NCBI GenBank assembly: GCA_900549405.1
Contig: URNZ01000004.1
Coordinates: forward strand, 12,326 to 76,325
Source of the DNA: an uncultured Eubacteriales bacterium
GTDB lineage: Bacteria; Bacillota; Clostridia; Oscillospirales; Oscillospiraceae
Direction of reading: 5' to 3'
DNA: 64,000 bases
Shown here piece by piece: positions 16,985-25,620 of this stretch. The notes under the pieces are model-generated. The model was given only the letters and a program-made list of their open reading frames with translations. It had not been told where the DNA came from and did not search any database. Made by a program: the position numbers and the translations under genes. The stretch's first letter is position 1. Every line of letters begins with the position of its first letter.

Positions 16985-18397
16985 TCAGGCCCCGAAGCCT
17001 GTGAGAGCAGCCAGGATCATCAGTCCGGCCTGGGTGAGAAACAGGGCGAGGCCCACGGGGATGGCGAACTTCCACCACTTCTCCACCTTAATGCTGGCCA
17101 GACCGGCCAGGATAGCGGGGTAGGCGGTGGGCCACAGGAAGTTGGACAGACCGTCGCCAAACTGGAAAGCCAGCACGGCGGTGTCCCGGGACACGCCCAG
17201 CAGGTCGGCAAGGGGAGCCATGATGGGCATGGAGGTGGCGGCCTGACCGGAGCCGGAGGGGATCAGGAAGTTCAGCAGGGTCTGCATGACCAGCATGGCC
17301 ACGCCGCAGAACCAGGAGGGGAAGACGGCCAGGGGCAGGGAGAAGTAGTACACCACGGTGTCGATGATGTTGCCGGCCTGGAGGACCATCAGGATGCCCC
17401 GGGCCAGGCCGATCATCATACAGGCCATGGCGATGTCGGTGAAGCCCTTGGAATACAGCTCGCCGATCTTGTTGGGACCCCAGCCCATGACGATGGCGCT
17501 GAGGAGGCCCATGATGATGAAGACAGCGGACAGCTCGGCGAAGTACCAGCCATAGACCTTGCAGCCATAGACGATAGCGATGATGCCGCCCAACAGGATG
17601 AGCAGGACCAGCTTTTCCCGAATGCCGAAGGGGGCGTTCTGCACGTCGTTTTCGCTCATGGTGATGTGTCCGGTCTCGCCGTAGACCAGGCTCTTGCTGG
17701 GGTCGGCCTGGACCTTCAGGGCATAACGGATGGTGAGGGTGGAGCCCACCACTAACATGACCATGTGGCAGAGGAAGCGATAACCCATGCCGGACATGGG
17801 GGCCACCTCTGCGATGCCCTGAGCGATGCCAACGGTAAAGGGATTCATCATAGCACCGGAGTAGCCCATGCCGGCACCGAAGGCCACAATGGCCATACCC
17901 ACTATTGCATCGAAGCCCATGGCCACGGCGATGCCGGCAAATACGGGGACGAAGGGGAACCACTCCTCCATCAGACCAATGGTGGAGGAGGCGATACCCA
18001 CGATGAACATGAAGATGGGGATGATGGCCACGCGGGCCTTGCCCTTGAACACCTTCAGCAGGCCGGCAACCAGACCGTTGAACGCACCGCTGGCAATGAT
18101 GATGTTGATGGAGGCGTAAGAGATGAACACAAAGAAGGTGACCGACCCGGCATCGCACATGCCGTTATAGATGGCCTGGAACATCTGAAAGATACCGACC
18201 GGCGACTGCTCCACCGTGTGGAAGGTTCCGGCCACGGCTACGGTGCGGCCTGTGGCCTCGTTCACCACCCGGTCAAACTCACCGGCGGGCAGGACCCAGG
18301 TGAGGATGGTGCAGACAACGATGATGCTGAACAGCAGAACATAGATGTGGGGCAATTGAATGCCTTTTTTCTGTTTTAACATGTTTCCGCTTGACAT
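16985..18397 (-). CDS. YfcC family transporter (DcuC/AbgT-like ion transporter superfamily)
   Basis: This 470-residue inner-membrane protein has 11-13 hydrophobic segments. It shows the YfcC-family features LTWVLPAGEFDR near the N-terminus, conserved glycine/asparagine patches (AFGAGMGYSGAMMNPFTVGIAQ), and the second half repeat IPSGSGQAATSMPIM. The family moves carboxylates or amino acid-like substrates; the exact cargo is unknown. It lies 43 bases downstream of an M20 amidohydrolase, so import of an N-acyl or peptide-like amide followed by hydrolysis is a reasonable idea. The start used (18397) has AAAGGAG before it; an upstream in-frame codon has none. Confidence 0.9.
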   Translation of the reverse strand: MSSGNMLKQKKGIQLPHIYVLLFSIIVVCTILTWVLPAGEFDRVVNEATGRTVAVAGTFHTVEQSPVGIFQMFQAIYNGMCDAGSVTFFVFISYASINIIIASGAFNGLVAGLLKVFKGKARVAIIPIFMFIVGIASSTIGLMEEWFPFVPVFAGIAVAMGFDAIVGMAIVAFGAGMGYSGAMMNPFTVGIAQGIAEVAPMSGMGYRFLCHMVMLVVGSTLTIRYALKVQADPSKSLVYGETGHITMSENDVQNAPFGIREKLVLLILLGGIIAIVYGCKVYGWYFAELSAVFIIMGLLSAIVMGWGPNKIGELYSKGFTDIAMACMMIGLARGILMVLQAGNIIDTVVYYFSLPLAVFPSWFCGVAMLVMQTLLNFLIPSGSGQAATSMPIMAPLADLLGVSRDTAVLAFQFGDGLSNFLWPTAYPAILAGLASIKVEKWWKFAIPVGLALFLTQAGLMILAALTGFGA

Positions 18398-18440
18398 GAA
18401 GAGCACTCCTTTTTCACACAAATAATCAGGTTTGCGGGGG

Positions 18441-19622
18441 TCAGGGGGCTAGCTTACGTTCACGCTGGGACAGATAGGACTGATAGACCTGCTCCCGGAA
18501 GGGCTGGTCGGTGAGGGTGCGCAGGATCAGGCTGCCGATGAGCTTGCCGCCGTCGGCAATGGCCTGGTGGGCGGGCTCCTTGAGGGTCTCCTCCCGGAAC
18601 TCCGGGGTGTGCAGGGCGTAAAATGTGTCGCCGATGGTCAGCAGGGGCTGGATGGCGGGACAGTGATAGCTCACATTGCCCACGTCGGAGGAGCCATTGG
18701 GGGTCCTCACGGGTTCGCTGGCCCGTCCCATCTCATGGAGCAGTTCCTCCACCGTATCCTCCAGCACGGGGACCCGGACCATGTCGGCAAAGTCGTCGAA
18801 GGCCTTGGTGAAGTTCACGGTGCAGTCCATGGCGGAGGCTGCGCCGTGGGCGCACTTTTTGACGATATCGTCCATCCGCTCCAGCTTGGAGAGAGAATCA
18901 GTGCGGAACTCGATGCGGAGCTCCGCACGGTCCGGCAGGATGGCGGGGCAGAGACCGCCATCGGTGATGATGGTGTTCACATGGACATCTCTGGTGAAGC
19001 TCTCCCGCCGGGCATCGATGAGGGACAGGAAGCCCCGGGCGGCGGCCAGGGCGCTGTGGCCCTCCCAGGGACCGGCCACGGCGTGGGCGCTGGTCCCCTT
19101 GAACTCCATGAGATAACACCGCAGACTGAGCACGTCCATGTCGGAGATGCTGGCCGGGCCGCTCCAGCTGTGGATCATTGTCGCCAGAGACATGCCGTCG
19201 AATGCGCCGTTGGCGGCCATGCCGATCTTGGCACCGGCCTCCTCCTCGGCGGGGGTGCCGAAGACGTATACCGTGCCCTGGAACCGGTCCTTGAGGTCGG
19301 CCATGGCCAGGGCGGCCAGCACGGCCATGGCGCAGTGGGCGTTGTGCCCGCAGGCGTGGCCCAGACCGGGAAGGGCGTCGTATTCCACCAGGATGGCGGC
19401 GGAGGGACCTTCCCCATTTTTCAGCACCCCACGGAAGGCGGTGGGGTAGCCCATGTAGGGGTATTCCACCTGGTAACCGGCCTGGCGGAGCAATTCTACG
19501 ACTTTCTGGCTGGAGCGGAATTCCTGATGGGCGATTTCGGGGTGGGCATAGAGGTCATCGCTGAGGGCGACGGCGGTATGCCAGTGCCTTTGGATGGCCT
19601 GGGAGAGTTCGTTAGAGATCAT
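18441..19622 (-). CDS. M20 family amidohydrolase (AbgB/hippurate-hydrolase-like)
   Basis: The 393-residue metallohydrolase has metal-binding motifs GHACGHNAHCAM (about 96-107), GTPAEEEAGAK (about 126-136) and the late His in the YHCPAIQP region. It has the M20 dimerisation insert in the middle. Relatives cleave aminobenzoyl-glutamate, hippurate or indole-acetyl amino acids to an acid plus an amino acid in the cytoplasm. The conserved NG(S/T)(S/T)DVGNVS stretch favours the AbgB branch. It heads an operon with the YfcC transporter and is divergent from a LysR gene, which probably controls it. Confidence 0.9.
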   Translation of the reverse strand: MISNELSQAIQRHWHTAVALSDDLYAHPEIAHQEFRSSQKVVELLRQAGYQVEYPYMGYPTAFRGVLKNGEGPSAAILVEYDALPGLGHACGHNAHCAMAVLAALAMADLKDRFQGTVYVFGTPAEEEAGAKIGMAANGAFDGMSLATMIHSWSGPASISDMDVLSLRCYLMEFKGTSAHAVAGPWEGHSALAAARGFLSLIDARRESFTRDVHVNTIITDGGLCPAILPDRAELRIEFRTDSLSKLERMDDIVKKCAHGAASAMDCTVNFTKAFDDFADMVRVPVLEDTVEELLHEMGRASEPVRTPNGSSDVGNVSYHCPAIQPLLTIGDTFYALHTPEFREETLKEPAHQAIADGGKLIGSLILRTLTDQPFREQVYQSYLSQRERKLAP

Positions 19623-20026
19623 GGTCTTTCATCCTTTCCAGTGTGATCTCGCCTGATGACAGACGGGGCAGCGGCGCATTTTGCATCCCGGCGGCGGATG
19701 TGCTATAATCGAAAAAGAAAACCGGCGGGTGCAGGCAGCGCCGCAAGGGGAGAACTTTTGAAAATTAAGGGTTCAACAGATTTGAACCTAAAGAATGAAA
19801 ATATTTTGCTGCCAGCGATAAAAATTATAAAACCAGATCGGAGAGAGGGCAAATAATCAAACAGAGGGGCCCTATCCCGTGGGAGGGCGTTGGTGAGGGG
19901 GAAATTGATACTTTACACAAATAAACAGTTAGGATATGAGTGAAACAGCAGAAAAAATAAAAGCTGCTATCACAAAATTGGCGGACCTCATTCCTGTGAA
20001 GAATGTCTAAAAAGGAGGGGAAATAA
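19623..20026. promoter_or_regulatory. divergent control region between the amidohydrolase and LysR genes
   Basis: A plus-strand promoter-like pair is seen at 19681-19709 (TTGCAT, 17 bases, TATAAT). A perfect inverted repeat GGTTCAA-N5-TTGAACC lies at 19770-19788, a plausible LysR operator. No gene in the 404 bases is credible. Confidence 0.5.
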
Positions 20027-20983
20027 ATGAATATACAGAATCTGCGGTATCTGCTGGAGATCGCCCAGCGGGGATCGATGACGGCGGCGGCCAAAGTTCT
20101 GTATCTGTCCCAGCCCAGACTGAGCAAGATCTTGGCGGAGACAGAGCAAAAATACGGTGTGGCCATTTTCAAACGGGAAAACAACGGCCTTGCGCCCACG
20201 GAGGCGGGACGGAAATTTTTGAAAATCGCCCGGGACATAGTGGAGGAGGCGGAGGGAAAAGAAAAACTGCTGTATTTGGTGGACCAGGCCAACAGCGCCC
20301 GGGTGTCGGTGACCCACCTGTCCTTTACCTGCGATGTGTTTTTGGAGTATTTAAAGTCCCGGGGAAAAGAGGACGGCTTTCGCTTTTTCTATAAGGAGAC
20401 CGACCCCCTGACGGCCATCGGAGACGTATTCACCGGGGAATCGGAGCTGGGGGTAATTTACCTGGAAAACGGTGTGCTGGAGCTGGCCCGGCGGGAGGTG
20501 GAGAGCAGGGGGCTGTACATGGAGAAGCTGTCTGATACAGTGCCCCATCTGGTGGTGCGGGTGGGGCATCCGCTGGCAAGGCTGAATCGGCCTGTCCGGG
20601 CGGAGGACCTGTATGGCCAGAGCTTTGTGATCTATCCCGAGCTGGACTGGCTGATGCCCGGCGGGTCCAGCATCCACTCTCAGGTGGAGCGGGGCATGAA
20701 GAATATGGACTGGAGCCAGATCGGGAAGATCATCTATATCTCCAGCCGGGGGACCTTTTATGACCTGCTGACCCAGACCGATGCGGTGGCCGTGGGAACC
20801 CAGGCGGTGAACAACCAGGAACGGGTGAACCAGGTGATGTCTTTGCCCTTTGACCCGGAATTTTCCGCAGGCTTTGAGGGAACGATGAACGGGGGCGTGT
20901 ACGTCGTGTACCGGCCCGGCCAGGCGCTGTCGGAGCCGGTGGACGGATTTTTGCAGCTGCTGCGGCAGATCCACTATGAATAA
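20027..20983 (+). CDS. LysR family transcriptional regulator
   Basis: This 318-residue regulator has an N-terminal winged helix (MNIQNLRYLLEIAQRGSMTAAAKVLYLSQPRLSKIL) and a C-terminal periplasmic-binding-like effector domain (about 90-310). The gene is divergent from the M20/YfcC pair, the classic LysR layout, so it probably senses the imported or hydrolysed compound. GGAGGGG lies 9 bases before its ATG. The effector is not predictable. Confidence 0.92.
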   Translation: MNIQNLRYLLEIAQRGSMTAAAKVLYLSQPRLSKILAETEQKYGVAIFKRENNGLAPTEAGRKFLKIARDIVEEAEGKEKLLYLVDQANSARVSVTHLSFTCDVFLEYLKSRGKEDGFRFFYKETDPLTAIGDVFTGESELGVIYLENGVLELARREVESRGLYMEKLSDTVPHLVVRVGHPLARLNRPVRAEDLYGQSFVIYPELDWLMPGGSSIHSQVERGMKNMDWSQIGKIIYISSRGTFYDLLTQTDAVAVGTQAVNNQERVNQVMSLPFDPEFSAGFEGTMNGGVYVVYRPGQALSEPVDGFLQLLRQIHYE

Positions 20984-21000
20984 AAAAGAGCATAAAAACA

Positions 21001-21032
21001 CGGCGGTCCCGGTGTTCGGGACCGCCGCGTTT
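21001..21032. terminator. bidirectional terminator between LysR and transketolase genes
   Basis: CGGCGGTCCC and GGGACCGCCG form a perfect 10-base stem with runs of A on the left and T on the right, serving both convergent genes. Confidence 0.8.
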
Positions 21033-21051
21033 TTATGCGGTGATAAGGGGT

Positions 21052-21999
21052 TTAGCCCTTGCGGGAGATGGCCAGGCGGGCCTTGTCGGCCAGCACCTCG
21101 GGGGTGAGGCCATAGGCGGCCAGGACCTGGTCGGCCTTGCCGCTGCGGCCGAACTGGTCGTTCACGCCGTGGCGGATGACGGGCACGGGGCAGTTCTCGC
21201 TGAGGAACTCGGCCACGGCGGCACCCAGACCGCCGATGACGTTGTGCTCCTCGGAGGTGACGATGGCACCGGTCTCCTTGGCGGCGGCCAGGAGCAGCTC
21301 CTGATCCAGGGGCTTGATGGTGTGGAAGTCCAGGACCCGGGCGGAGATGCCCTCGGCGGAGAGAATGTCGGCGGCCTTCAGGGCCATCTGGACCATCATG
21401 CCCACGGCCACGATGGTCACGTCCTTGCCGTCACGCAGGGTGACGCCCTTGCCCAGCTGGAAGTGATAGCCGGGGATGGAGTCAGTGACGGTCTCCACGG
21501 CGGAGCGGCCCAGGCGCATATAGGCGGGGCCCTCGTACTGGAGCAGGGCCTCGACGGCCAGGGTCATCTCGTTGGCGTCGCAGGGGCACAGAACGGTCAT
21601 GCCGGGGATGGTGCGCATGAGGGAGAAGTCCTCGATGCACTGGTGGGTGGCGCCGTCCTCGCCCACGGACAGGCCGCCGTGGGAGCCCACGACCTTCACG
21701 TTCATGCCGGGGTAGGCGATGGAGTTGCGCACCTGCTCCCAGGAGCGGCCGGCGGCAAACATGGCAAAGGTGTTGGTGAAGGGCTTGAAGCCGCAGGTGG
21801 ACAGGCCGGCGGCCACGCCCTGCATATTGCTCTCGGCGATGCCCATGTCGAAGAAGCGCTGGGGATAGGCGGCTTTAAAGCCCTTGGTCATGGTGGCTCC
21901 GGCCAGGTCGGCCTCCAGCACGATCAGCTCGGGATAACGGTCAGCCAGGGCGACCAGGGCGTCGCCGTAGGCATTACGGGTGGCTTTCTTTTCAGACAT
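21052..21999 (-). CDS. transketolase, C-terminal subunit
   Basis: The 315-residue protein has the pyrimidine-binding transketolase domain (GIAESNMQGVAAGLS with the conserved Glu, about 58-72) and the C-terminal transketolase domain. It works with the adjacent N-terminal subunit to move two-carbon units between sugar phosphates in the non-oxidative pentose phosphate pathway. Split transketolases of this kind are common in anaerobic Firmicutes. Its ATG is one base after the stop of the partner gene, ensuring equal synthesis. Confidence 0.95.
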   Translation of the reverse strand: MSEKKATRNAYGDALVALADRYPELIVLEADLAGATMTKGFKAAYPQRFFDMGIAESNMQGVAAGLSTCGFKPFTNTFAMFAAGRSWEQVRNSIAYPGMNVKVVGSHGGLSVGEDGATHQCIEDFSLMRTIPGMTVLCPCDANEMTLAVEALLQYEGPAYMRLGRSAVETVTDSIPGYHFQLGKGVTLRDGKDVTIVAVGMMVQMALKAADILSAEGISARVLDFHTIKPLDQELLLAAAKETGAIVTSEEHNVIGGLGAAVAEFLSENCPVPVIRHGVNDQFGRSGKADQVLAAYGLTPEVLADKARLAISRKG

Positions 22000-22000
22000 G

Positions 22001-22846
22001 TCAGTTCCCCTCCAATTCCTTGATCTTGGCCTTCAGCTCGGAGACAGCCTGCTCCAGCTGCTGGTCGTTGGGCGCTTTGCCGTGCCAGCCGGCGTCGTTC
22101 TCCATGAAGGAGATGCCCTTGCCCTTGACGGTCTTGGCCAGGATCACAGTGGGCTGGCCCTTAGTGGCGGCGGCCTCCTGATAGGCGGAGAGGATCTGGT
22201 CGAAATCGTGGCCGTTGATGGTGATGACGTGGAAGCCGAAGGCGGCGAACTTCTGGTCCAGGGGCTCCAGAGGCATGACGTCCTTGGTGGCGCCGTCGAT
22301 CTGGAGGCCGTTCACGTCCACGATGACGCACAGGTTATCCAGCTTGTACTTGGCGGCGGACATAAAGGCCTCCCAGCCCTGGCCCTCGTCCAGCTCGCCG
22401 TCGCCCATGACGGCGTAGACGCGGTAGTCCTTGTGGTTGAGCTTGCCGCCCAGGGCCATGCCAACGGCGGCGGAGACGCCCTGGCCCAGGGAGCCGGTGG
22501 ACATATCCACGCCCCGGACGTGGTGCATCTCTACGTGGCCGGACATGTGGCCGTCGATGCGGCGGAACATGTGCAGGTCGTCCACGGGGAAGAAGCCCCG
22601 CAGCGCCAGAACGGGATAGAGGGCGGGGCTGCAGTGGCCCTTGGACATGACGAAGCGGTCACGGTCAGGGTCCTGGGGGTTTTGGGTGTCCACGTGCATG
22701 ACGTTGAAGTACAGGGCAGTGACCAGGTCCAGGCAGGACATGGAGCCGCCGGGGTGGCCGGAGGCGGCGTCGTGGACCATGGTCAGGCCCAGAATGCGGG
22801 CCTCGTTGGCCTTGATCGCCAGCTGCTGATTAGAAAGTGGCTGCAT
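22001..22846 (-). CDS. transketolase, N-terminal (thiamine diphosphate-binding) subunit
   Basis: The 281-residue subunit carries the thiamine diphosphate motif beginning GDGELDEGQGWEA (about 151-163) and ending near VIVDVN, plus the His-containing ASGHPGGSMS loop. It is first in a two-gene operon with its own promoter. AGAAAGGTTG precedes the ATG. Confidence 0.95.
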   Translation of the reverse strand: MQPLSNQQLAIKANEARILGLTMVHDAASGHPGGSMSCLDLVTALYFNVMHVDTQNPQDPDRDRFVMSKGHCSPALYPVLALRGFFPVDDLHMFRRIDGHMSGHVEMHHVRGVDMSTGSLGQGVSAAVGMALGGKLNHKDYRVYAVMGDGELDEGQGWEAFMSAAKYKLDNLCVIVDVNGLQIDGATKDVMPLEPLDQKFAAFGFHVITINGHDFDQILSAYQEAAATKGQPTVILAKTVKGKGISFMENDAGWHGKAPNDQQLEQAVSELKAKIKELEGN

Positions 22847-22922
22847 ATAGGATCAACCTTTCTTCTGTTTTTTCCGACAGGCGGAAAGTGAGGCCGCACA
22901 GGCGGCTTGATCGGTACGAATC

Positions 22923-22951
22923 ATTATACCATTTTTTTAAAATCGGGACAA
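22923..22951 (-). promoter_or_regulatory. promoter of the transketolase operon
   Basis: Minus-strand TTGTCC (22951-22946), 17-base spacer and TATAAT (22928-22923), about 75 bases before the start codon. Confidence 0.7.
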
Positions 22952-22974
22952 GGGCGCGGGGAGAAAAAGTGAGC

Positions 22975-25407
22975 TTATCGGGTGGGGACGTGCCAGATGT
23001 TTTCGGCGTAGTCCTTGATGGAGCGGTCGGCGGCGAAGATGCCGGAGCGGGCGATGTTGGTCAGGGACATCTGGTTCCAGCGCTTGCTGTCGCCATAGAC
23101 CTGAAGGGCCCGCTGGTGGGCCTGGCAATAGCTCTGGAAGTCGGCCAGGAGCAGGTATTCGTCGGCGGGGGAGCCGCCGGCGCCGTAGAGCAGGCGGGTG
23201 GCCAGGTCGGCATAGGACACGTGGTCGTCGAACCCGGCGGAGAGCTGGTCGATGACCCGCTTGAGGACGGGGTCCTGCTGGTAGTAGTCCATGGGGTGAT
23301 AGCCCTGCTGCTTGCGCTGGACCACCTCCTGGGCGGTGAGGCCGAAGAGGAAGATGTTCTCGTCCCCCAGCTGCTGGTGCATCTCTACATTGGCGCCGTC
23401 CAGGGTGCCGATGGTGAGAGCGCCGTTCATCATGAACTTCATGTTGCCGGTGCCGCTGGCCTCTTTTCCGGCGGTGGAGATCTGCTCGCTGATCTCGGAG
23501 GCGGGGATGAGCTTCTCCGCCAGGGAGACCCGGTAGTTCTCCAAAAAGACCACCTGGAGCTTATCCTTGCACACGGGGTCCTTGTCGATCTGGGCGGCCA
23601 GGGAGTTGATGAGCTGGATGATCTCCTTGGCCACGTGATAGCCGGGGGCGGCCTTGGCCCCGAAGAGATAGGTCTGGGGGACAAAGTCCATGTTGGGATC
23701 GTCCTGAAGCTGGTGATACAGGGCGATGATGTGCAGCACATTGAGCAGCTGGCGCTTATACTCGTGCAGGCGCTTGACCTGGACGTCGAAAATGGCGTCG
23801 GTGTTCAGCACCACGCCGGACTCCCGGGCCACCCAGGAGGCAAAGCGCAGCTTGTTGGCGTGCTTGATGTCCCCCAGCTTTTTCAGCACGGTCTTGTTGG
23901 AGCGGTATTTCTCCAGGCCCTGGAGGGCCTCCGGGTGGAGCAAATAGGCGTCCCCCCCGGTGCAGTCCCGGATGAGGGAATCCAGCTGGGGGTTGATCTG
24001 AGACAGCCAGCGGCGGTGGTCGATGCCGTTGGTCACGTTGGTGAACTGCTCGGGCCGGGCCAGATAGGCGTCGTGGAAGACGTCCTTCTTCAGGATCTCG
24101 GAGTGGAGGGCGGAGACGCCGTTCACCGTCTGGCAGGCGCAGATGCACAGGTTGGCCATGCGCACCTCGCCGCCCCAGATGATGGCCATGTTGGCGATCT
24201 TGCCGGTGTCATTGCCATAGCGGTGCTCCAGCTCCCGCTGGTAGCGGGCGGCGATCTCCTTGAGGATGATCCAGATGCGGGGCAGCAGGGTCTCGATGAG
24301 GGACTGGGGCCAGCGCTCCAGGGCCTCGGCCAGGACGGTGTGGTTGGTGTAGCAGACGGTCTGGGTGACGATGTGCCAGGCGTCCTCCCAGGAGTAGCCC
24401 TCCACGTCCAGCAGGATGCGCATCAGCTCGGGGATGACCAGGGTGGGGTGGGTGTCGTTGATCTGGATGACGTGCTTTTCATGGAAGTTGCGCAGGGTGC
24501 CATATTGGGCGCGGTGCTTACGGATGATGGACTGCACCGTGGCGGAGACGAAGAAATACTGCTGCTTTAAGCGCAGAGACTTGCCCTCGTAGTGGTTGTC
24601 GTCGGGGTAGAGGACCTTGGCGATGACCTCGGCCATGGCCTGCTGCTCCACCGCCTTGAGATACTCGCCCCGGGAGTACAGGGACATGTCCACGGGGACG
24701 GGGCTTTTGGCATCCCACAGGCGCAGGACGTTGGTGTGGCGGGTCTGGTAGCCGGCGATCTCCATATCCCGGGGGATGGCCAGCACGGTGGTGTAGCCGG
24801 TGTGCTCGGGGTGGTTGTGCCCCTCGCTGTCCCAGCGGTCCTCCACTTTGCCGCCGAAGCGGACCTCCTCCGCCTCGTCCATCTTGGGGATGAGCCAGGC
24901 GTCGCCCAGGCCCAGCCAGTTGTCGGCCAGCTCCACCTGCTTGCCATCGATGATCTTCTGCTTGAAGATACCCAGCTCGTAGCAGATGGAATAGCCGGTG
25001 GCGGGGATCTCCAGGGTGGTCATGGAGTCCAGATAGCAGGCGGCCAGACGGCCCAGACCGCCGTTGCCCAGGCCGGCATCGGGCTCCAGCTCGAACAGGT
25101 CGGAGGCGGAGAAGCCCAGGCCCTCCAGAGCGTCCTTTAAGGTGCCCAGCAGACCCAGGTTATAGGCGTTTTTCTCCAGAGAGCGGCCCATCAAAAATTC
25201 CAGGGAGAGGTAGTGGACCTGGCGCTGTTGGCCCTCCCACACCTGGTTGTCAGTGGCCATCTGGCGGCGGGACATGATATCCCGCAGGACCAGGGCGCAG
25301 GCCTTGAACATGTGGGAGGGGGTGGCCTCGTCCACAGTGCGGCCAAAGTTGCGCTGGAGCTTACCGGTGATCATCTCGGTAAGCTGGGCCTTGGTATATT
25401 CAGCCAT
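22975..25407 (-). CDS. glgP: glycogen/starch phosphorylase
   Basis: This 810-residue cytoplasmic enzyme releases glucose-1-phosphate from glycogen chains. The pyridoxal phosphate signature EASGTGNMKFMMNGALTIG, containing the lysine that binds the cofactor, is near 655-675. The active-site region GNGGLGRLAACYLDSM is near 115. The length is normal for the family. It lies downstream of the glgBCDA block, after a terminator, and has its own promoter, so breakdown can be controlled separately from synthesis. Confidence 0.97.
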   Translation of the reverse strand: MAEYTKAQLTEMITGKLQRNFGRTVDEATPSHMFKACALVLRDIMSRRQMATDNQVWEGQQRQVHYLSLEFLMGRSLEKNAYNLGLLGTLKDALEGLGFSASDLFELEPDAGLGNGGLGRLAACYLDSMTTLEIPATGYSICYELGIFKQKIIDGKQVELADNWLGLGDAWLIPKMDEAEEVRFGGKVEDRWDSEGHNHPEHTGYTTVLAIPRDMEIAGYQTRHTNVLRLWDAKSPVPVDMSLYSRGEYLKAVEQQAMAEVIAKVLYPDDNHYEGKSLRLKQQYFFVSATVQSIIRKHRAQYGTLRNFHEKHVIQINDTHPTLVIPELMRILLDVEGYSWEDAWHIVTQTVCYTNHTVLAEALERWPQSLIETLLPRIWIILKEIAARYQRELEHRYGNDTGKIANMAIIWGGEVRMANLCICACQTVNGVSALHSEILKKDVFHDAYLARPEQFTNVTNGIDHRRWLSQINPQLDSLIRDCTGGDAYLLHPEALQGLEKYRSNKTVLKKLGDIKHANKLRFASWVARESGVVLNTDAIFDVQVKRLHEYKRQLLNVLHIIALYHQLQDDPNMDFVPQTYLFGAKAAPGYHVAKEIIQLINSLAAQIDKDPVCKDKLQVVFLENYRVSLAEKLIPASEISEQISTAGKEASGTGNMKFMMNGALTIGTLDGANVEMHQQLGDENIFLFGLTAQEVVQRKQQGYHPMDYYQQDPVLKRVIDQLSAGFDDHVSYADLATRLLYGAGGSPADEYLLLADFQSYCQAHQRALQVYGDSKRWNQMSLTNIARSGIFAADRSIKDYAENIWHVPTR

Positions 25408-25478
25408 AACAGTTCCTCCTGTAACGGGTTCAGATTTTAAGAAAAGGGGGACTGGAAAGCTCCTGTCCCCACAGGAAT

Positions 25479-25507
25479 ATTTTATCAGCTTTCAAAAGGT
25501 GCGTCAA
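25479..25507 (-). promoter_or_regulatory. promoter of glgP
   Basis: Minus-strand TTGACG (25507-25502), 17-base spacer and TAAAAT (25484-25479). Confidence 0.65.
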
Positions 25508-25569
25508 TCGGCATAACGGCGTAAACGCAGGGGCTTTCGGGGCTGACGGGCGAAAATTGCACAAGAAAA

Positions 25570-25604
25570 AACGCGCTCCGCCGGGGGAGGCGGAGCGCGT
25601 TTTG
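25570..25604 (-). terminator. terminator after glgA
   Basis: AACGCGCTCCGCC and GGCGGAGCGCGTT form a perfect 13-base stem 20 bases after the glgA stop, with T/A runs at both ends. Confidence 0.8.
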
Positions 25605-25620
25605 TGGGGGAGAACCGGAC

